Assembly (NCBI RefSeq): GCF_001514235.1
Contig: NZ_KQ948928.1
Span: 186,001-250,000, forward strand
Source of the DNA: Streptomyces caeruleatus
GTDB taxonomy: Bacteria > Actinomycetota > Actinomycetes > Streptomycetales > Streptomycetaceae
Length of the DNA: 64,000 nucleotides
Direction: 5' to 3'
Position 1 is the first letter of the stretch. Every line of letters starts with the position of its first letter. The position numbers were made by a program, and so were the translations under genes. The notes beneath the pieces are model-generated. The model was not told the DNA's origin. It made no database searches and saw only the letters and a list, made by a program, of their open reading frames with translations. This document shows, piece by piece, positions 59,869-64,000 of this stretch.

Positions 59869-60172
59869 GAGCAGGCTGTCCTGCTTTCAACCTTATGAAT
59901 GGTACGGCGCCACCCCGCAGAGGCTTCCGAAGGGCACCGTTCGGGACCTTCGGCCCCGACTGAAGGGCGGCTTACCCGGGTGAACGGCCGGCCTCGCGCG
60001 GCTGATCCCACCGTTACGCGGGTGTCGACGAGCCGTGACGGATGTGACGGGGTCAGGTCACACCCGGATGGGTTATCGCGCGACCGTGACGACAGTCAAA
60101 GTTGGGTGATAGCTTCGAAGGGTAGAGCTCAGTGATGCAGTGCCCGCCGTCCGCCCGAGGAGGCCGCACGTC
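59869..60172. other. 304-bp intergenic region
   Basis: No gene is supported here. It must hold promoters for the divergent anti-sigma-like and enoyl-CoA hydratase genes. An A/T-richer stretch GACAGTCAAAGTTGGGTGAT near 60090-60109 could be part of the hydratase promoter, and GGTCAGGTCACACC near 60050 could be an operator. Neither is firm. Confidence 0.4.
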
Positions 60173-61000
60173 ATGAGTCCCTTCACCGGCTCCGCCGCCC
60201 GCACCGCCGACTGGAGGCATCTGCGGGTCGAGCACGCCGACGGGGTCGCCACCGTCACCCTCGCCCGCCCCGAGAAACTCAACGCTCTCACCTTCGGCGC
60301 CTACGCCGACCTGCGCGATCTGCTCGCCGAGCTGTCCCGGGAGCGGGCGGTACGGGCCCTGGTGCTGGCCGGCGAGGGCCGCGGCTTCTGCTCCGGCGGC
60401 GACGTCGACGAGATCATCGGCGCGACCCTGTCCATGGACACCGCCCAGCTCCTCGACTTCAACCGGATGACCGGCCAGGTCGTACGGGCCGTACGGGAGT
60501 GCCCGTTCCCGGTGATCGCGGCGGTGCACGGGGTGGCCGCGGGGGCGGGCGCCGTACTCGCCCTGGCGGCCGACTTCCGCGTGGCCGACCCCACCGCCCG
60601 CTTCGCCTTCCTCTTCACCCGGGTCGGCCTGTCGGGCGGCGACATGGGCGCGGCGTATCTGCTGCCCAGGGTGGTCGGCCTCGGTCACGCCACCCGCCTG
60701 CTCATGCTGGGCGAACCGGTACGCGCACCGGAGGCCGAGCGAATCGGCCTGATCAGCGAGCTGACGGACGAGGGCCACGTCGACCAGGCCGCACAAGTGC
60801 TGGCCCGCCGCCTGGCCGACGGCCCGGCCCTGGCGTACGCCCAGACGAAGGCGCTGCTGACGGCCGAGCTGGACATGCCCCTGGCGGCGGCGGTGGAAAT
60901 GGACGCCTCCACGCAGGCACTCCTGATGAACGGCGAGGACTACGCAGAGTTCCACGCGTCCTTCACGGAGAAGCGCCCACCGAAGTGGCAGGGGAGGTAG
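60173..61000 (+). CDS. Enoyl-CoA hydratase/isomerase family protein
   Basis: A 275-residue crotonase from ATG 60173 (GAGGAGG about 10 nt upstream). Crotonase features are ARPEKLNALTFGAY, the first oxyanion-hole segment EGRGFCSGGDVDEI and the second HGVAAGAGAVLALAADFRVA. Positions corresponding to the two catalytic Glu of classical hydratases appear replaced (GVAAGAG, LSGGDMG), so isomerase, hydrolase or lyase chemistry is possible. It is 2 nt from the next CDS, an aromatic acyl-CoA monooxygenase fusion, so it likely processes an aromatic-CoA intermediate. Confidence 0.88.
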   Translation: MSPFTGSAARTADWRHLRVEHADGVATVTLARPEKLNALTFGAYADLRDLLAELSRERAVRALVLAGEGRGFCSGGDVDEIIGATLSMDTAQLLDFNRMTGQVVRAVRECPFPVIAAVHGVAAGAGAVLALAADFRVADPTARFAFLFTRVGLSGGDMGAAYLLPRVVGLGHATRLLMLGEPVRAPEAERIGLISELTDEGHVDQAAQVLARRLADGPALAYAQTKALLTAELDMPLAAAVEMDASTQALLMNGEDYAEFHASFTEKRPPKWQGR

Positions 61001-61002
61001 GG

Positions 61003-63396
61003 ATGTTCTCGGCCAAGGGGACTGCATCTCCCTCAGGGGCGCGGGGCTGTATTGAATGTGCGGCTACCGCCGCGCGGGCGCGACCAGCCCCCACGAACCC
61101 GCAGCCGCCAACGACGACCAGCCACCCCCTACGAGTCGCGATCACCGGCGGCGGCCCCGGCGGCCTCTACGCCGCAGCCCTCCTCAAACGCCTCGACCCC
61201 GCCCGCGAGATCACCGTCTGGGAACGCAACGCCCCCGACGACACCTTCGGCTTCGGCGTCGTCCTCTCCGACGAGACCCTCGGCGGCATCGAACACGCCG
61301 ACCCCGTCGTCTACGAGGCACTCCAGTCCCACTTCACCCGCTGGGACGACATCGACATCGTCCACCGCGACACCCGCCAGACCTCCGGAGGACACGGCTT
61401 CGCGGCCCTCGGCAGAAAACGCCTCCTGGAAATCCTCCACACCCGCTGCCACCAACTCGGCGTAGACCTCCGCTTCCGCTCAGAAGCACCGCCCCCGGAC
61501 CGCCTCGCGGAGACGTACGACCTGGTCGTCGCCGCAGACGGTGTGCACAGCACCACCCGCGAGGCCTACGCCCATGTGTTCCGCCCACATGTGGAGGAAC
61601 ACCACTGCCGCTACATCTGGCTCGCGGCAGACTTCGCCTTCGCATCCTTCCGCTTCGAGATCGCCGAGACCGAACACGGCGTGATGCAACTGCACGGCTA
61701 CCCCTACGCCGCCGACGCCTCCACGGTGATCGTCGAGATGCGGGAAGAGGTCTGGCAGGCCGCCGGGTTCGCGGAACTCGACGAACCGGAGTCCGTCGAG
61801 CGCTGCGCCAAGATCTTCGCGGAAGCGCTCGGCGGACGGCCGCTCAAGTCCAACAAGTCGGCGTGGACGACGTTCCGCACGATCGTCAACGAACGCTGGT
61901 CGCACGGCAACGTCGTCCTGCTCGGCGACGCCGCCCACACCGCCCACTTCTCCATCGGCTCCGGCACCAAACTGGCCGTCGAGGACGCCCTCGCGCTCGC
62001 CGCCTGCCTGGCGGAACATCCCTCCCTGGAACGGGCGTTGGCGGCCTACGAGCAGGAACGCAAGCCGGTCGTCGCCTCCACGCAGCGTGCCGCCCGCGCC
62101 AGCCTGGAGTGGTTCGAGAACCTCGGGCTGTACCTCGACCAGCCGCCCCGCCAGTTCGCCTTCAACCTCCTCACCCGCAGCCGCCGCGTCACCCACGACA
62201 ACCTGCGGCTGCGCGACGCCCACTTCACCGAGACCGTGGAGCGGGACTTCGGCTGTCCGCCCGGTACGCCGCCGATGTTCACGCCGTTCCGGCTGCGCGG
62301 CTTGACCCTGCGCAACCGGGTCGTCGTGTCCCCGATGGACATGTACTCGGCGACGGACGGCGTCCCCGGCGACTTCCACCTCGTCCACCTCGGCGCCCGC
62401 GCCCTCGGCGGCGCCGGACTGGTGATGACCGAGATGGTGTGCGTCAGCCCGGAGGGACGGATCACCCCCGGCTGCGCCGGCCTCTACACCGGCAAGCAGG
62501 GCGAGTCCTGGCGGCGGATCGTCCGGTTCGTGCACGCGCAGGCACCCGGCACCGCGATCGGCGTACAGCTCGGCCACAGCGGACGCAAGGGCTCGACCAA
62601 GCTGATGTGGGAGGGCATCGACGAGCCTCTGGAGGACGGCAACTGGCCGCTCGTCGCGCCGTCCCCGATCCCCTACAAGCCGTACAGCCAGACCCCGCGC
62701 GAGCTGACCCGGTCCCAGCTCACCGACATCCGCGAACAGTTCACGGCAGCCGCCTGGCGCGCCGCCCGAGCCGGGTTCGACCTCCTCGAACTCCACTGCG
62801 CGCACGGCTATCTGCTCTCCGGCTTCCTCTCCCCGCTGACCAACCGCCGCACCGACGCCTACGGCGGCTCGCTGGAGAAGCGGCTCCGCTTCCCGCTCGA
62901 GGTCTTCGACGCCGTACGGGCGGTGTGGCCCGAGGAACGGCCCATGACCGTCCGGATCTCCGCCACCGATTGGGCCGAGGGCGGTACGACCGCCGAGGAC
63001 GCCGTGCAGATCGCCCGTGCCTTCGCCGCGCATGGTGCCGACGCCGTCGACGTGTCGACCGGGCAGGTGGTGGCCGACGAGCAGCCGGCGTACGGGCGGT
63101 CGTACCAGACGCCGTACGCCGACCGGATCCGGCACGCCACCGGCCTCCCGGTGATCGCGGTCGGCGCCATCTCCTCCTGGGACGACGTCAACTCCCTGAT
63201 CCTGGCGGGCCGTACCGACCTGTGCGCCCTCGCCCGGCCGCACCTCTACGACCCGCACTGGACGCTGCACGCCGCGGCCGAGCAGGGCTACGACGGTCCG
63301 GGCGTCGTCTGGCCGGCGCCGTACCGGGCGGGCAGCCGCCGTCCGCAGACCGGGCGCACGGACGCCCCCAAGCCCCGGCTCACGCTGGGGAGTTGA
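61003..63396 (+). CDS. Aromatic acyl-CoA monooxygenase fused to OYE-type reductase
   Basis: A 797-residue fusion from ATG 61003 (GGGGAGG upstream). Residues 1-42 derive from a dispersed repeat. Residues 43-420 are a class-A flavin monooxygenase (AITGGGPGGLYAAALL, VAADGVHSTTREAYA, LLGDAAHTAHFSIGSG). Residues 425-780 are an Old-Yellow-Enzyme domain (GLTLRNRVVVSPMDMYSA, LGHSGRKGS, HCAHGYLLSGFLSPLTN). This architecture is that of 2-aminobenzoyl-CoA monooxygenase/reductase, and databases often call it bifunctional salicylyl-CoA 5-hydroxylase/oxidoreductase. It hydroxylates and reduces an aromatic CoA thioester using FAD, FMN and NADH. Confidence 0.88.
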   Translation: MFSAKGTASPSGARGCIECAATAARARPAPTNPQPPTTTSHPLRVAITGGGPGGLYAAALLKRLDPAREITVWERNAPDDTFGFGVVLSDETLGGIEHADPVVYEALQSHFTRWDDIDIVHRDTRQTSGGHGFAALGRKRLLEILHTRCHQLGVDLRFRSEAPPPDRLAETYDLVVAADGVHSTTREAYAHVFRPHVEEHHCRYIWLAADFAFASFRFEIAETEHGVMQLHGYPYAADASTVIVEMREEVWQAAGFAELDEPESVERCAKIFAEALGGRPLKSNKSAWTTFRTIVNERWSHGNVVLLGDAAHTAHFSIGSGTKLAVEDALALAACLAEHPSLERALAAYEQERKPVVASTQRAARASLEWFENLGLYLDQPPRQFAFNLLTRSRRVTHDNLRLRDAHFTETVERDFGCPPGTPPMFTPFRLRGLTLRNRVVVSPMDMYSATDGVPGDFHLVHLGARALGGAGLVMTEMVCVSPEGRITPGCAGLYTGKQGESWRRIVRFVHAQAPGTAIGVQLGHSGRKGSTKLMWEGIDEPLEDGNWPLVAPSPIPYKPYSQTPRELTRSQLTDIREQFTAAAWRAARAGFDLLELHCAHGYLLSGFLSPLTNRRTDAYGGSLEKRLRFPLEVFDAVRAVWPEERPMTVRISATDWAEGGTTAEDAVQIARAFAAHGADAVDVSTGQVVADEQPAYGRSYQTPYADRIRHATGLPVIAVGAISSWDDVNSLILAGRTDLCALARPHLYDPHWTLHAAAEQGYDGPGVVWPAPYRAGSRRPQTGRTDAPKPRLTLGS
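61035..61089. repeat. 55-bp dispersed repeat, copy B, within coding sequence
   Basis: This copy differs from copy A (59363-59417, opposite strand) at one base. It lies inside codons 11-29 of the monooxygenase/reductase gene and encodes ARGCIECAATAARARPA. Confidence 0.85.
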
Positions 63397-63432
63397 CGTT
63401 CACGGTGCCCGCCGCGCTCACCATGCCCGAGG

Positions 63433-64000
63433 TCACAGACCGGCGTACGTGGCTCCCGCGTCCCGCAGACGCTCGTGCAGCCCCCGGAAGACGGCGGCCG
63501 AGCGGGCGCCCGGCCAGTCACCGGGCAGCAGCCGGGCGGGCAGGCCGGGGTCGGTGTACGGGAGGTGGCGCCAGGAGTCCAGGGCGAGGAGGTAGTCGCG
63601 GTACGCCTCCTCGGGGTCGGGGTCCGGCCGGCGCTCCCAGTCGTGCAGCACGCGCGCGTGACGGTCGAGGAACGCCTCGTGCTCCTTGGCGATGGCGGCC
63701 AGGTCCCACCAGCGGGCGACGGCCTCGGCGGTCGGCGTGAAGCCGAGATGCTCACCGCGGAAGAAGTCGACGTACTCCTCCAGGCGCAGCCGCTGCAGGG
63801 TGTGCCTGGCCTCCTCGTAGAGCCGCGCCGGCGCGATCCACACGCCCGGAGCCGCCGTGCCGAAGCCGAGGCCGGCCAGCCGGGAGCGCAGGACGTGCCG
63901 CTTCTGCCGCTCGCTCTCCGGCACCGAGAACACCGCGAGCACCCAGCCCTCGTCGTCCGGCGGCACGGTGGTGTAGATGCGGCGGTCGCCGTCGTCCAGC
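63433..64000 (-). CDS. PaaX-type transcriptional repressor, cut by window end
   Basis: The C-terminal 189 or so residues are visible, and the frame runs off the end of the window. EGWVLAVFSVPESERQKRHV and VLRSRLAGLGFGTAAPGVW match the central PaaX domain. The C-terminal domain includes the long helix AIAKEHEAFLDRHARVL and YLLALDSWRHLPYTDPGLPA. The N-terminal HTH lies outside. PaaX proteins repress aromatic-CoA catabolic genes and respond to aryl-CoA esters. It is convergent with the monooxygenase/reductase gene, 36 bp apart, and is its likely regulator. Confidence 0.9.
   Translation of the reverse strand, partial: LDDGDRRIYTTVPPDDEGWVLAVFSVPESERQKRHVLRSRLAGLGFGTAAPGVWIAPARLYEEARHTLQRLRLEEYVDFFRGEHLGFTPTAEAVARWWDLAAIAKEHEAFLDRHARVLHDWERRPDPDPEEAYRDYLLALDSWRHLPYTDPGLPARLLPGDWPGARSAAVFRGLHERLRDAGATYAGL

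Overview
The window is high-GC DNA with the codon use, GTG/TTG starts and gene families of a Streptomyces-type actinomycete: DUF6230/DUF6114 proteins, a tandem Stealth pair, a Methyltransf_19 protein, Hen1/Pnkp RNA repair, and a fused nitrate reductase/CPR flavoprotein. No rRNA, tRNA, CRISPR array, transposase or phage gene was seen.

Region 1 (about 1-17,000) is accessory and eroded. It holds an SDR / alpha-beta hydrolase / CocE-type hydrolase operon, a DUF6230/DUF6114 membrane-protein cluster with a MerR regulator, an MMPL exporter, a haloalkane-dehalogenase-like enzyme divergent from a TetR, a cobalamin/Fe-S reductase of the QueG/RdhA superfamily coupled to a DUF3533 membrane protein, and another TetR. 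Copies of one palindrome with core AAACCGATCGGTTT lie upstream of four transcription units (about 2.07-2.11, 8.86, 9.70 and 12.33 kb). This suggests a single TetR regulon for dehalogenation or detoxification. The same 17 kb contains at least eight frameshifted or truncated genes. The remaining 47 kb shows none.

Region 2 (17,000-33,000) is intact and largely concerned with the envelope: an M55 D-aminopeptidase, two Stealth sugar-phosphate transferases, an FHA-like protein overlapping a Ser/Thr kinase that carries an extracytoplasmic lytic-transglycosylase-like domain, a secreted serine hydrolase with an SH3-like tail, small secreted proteins, an orphan NarL-type histidine kinase divergent from a DUF4333/ABC/FtsX operon, a PAP2 membrane protein and a lipoprotein.

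Region 3 (33,000-50,000) is metabolic. It has a Tat-type lipoprotein beta-carbonic anhydrase, a GlcD-GlcF fusion with a MarR regulator divergent from YceI, a GT87-like membrane protein, assimilatory nitrate reductase behind a GlnR-like box, a SepF-like protein, an ATPase/MazG pair, an epoxide hydrolase and an F420-type LLM oxidoreductase.

Region 4 (50,000-64,000) holds a Methyltransf_19 protein, the Hen1-Pnkp RNA repair operon, an SPFH/NAD-kinase-like operon divergent from an arcA-argF arginine deiminase module, an anti-sigma-type ATPase, and an aromatic-CoA module. That module comprises an enoyl-CoA hydratase, a monooxygenase/Old-Yellow-Enzyme fusion resembling 2-aminobenzoyl-CoA monooxygenase/reductase, and a PaaX regulator cut by the window end. 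A 55-bp dispersed repeat occurs twice here in inverted orientation, and one copy supplies the N-terminal codons of the fusion enzyme.
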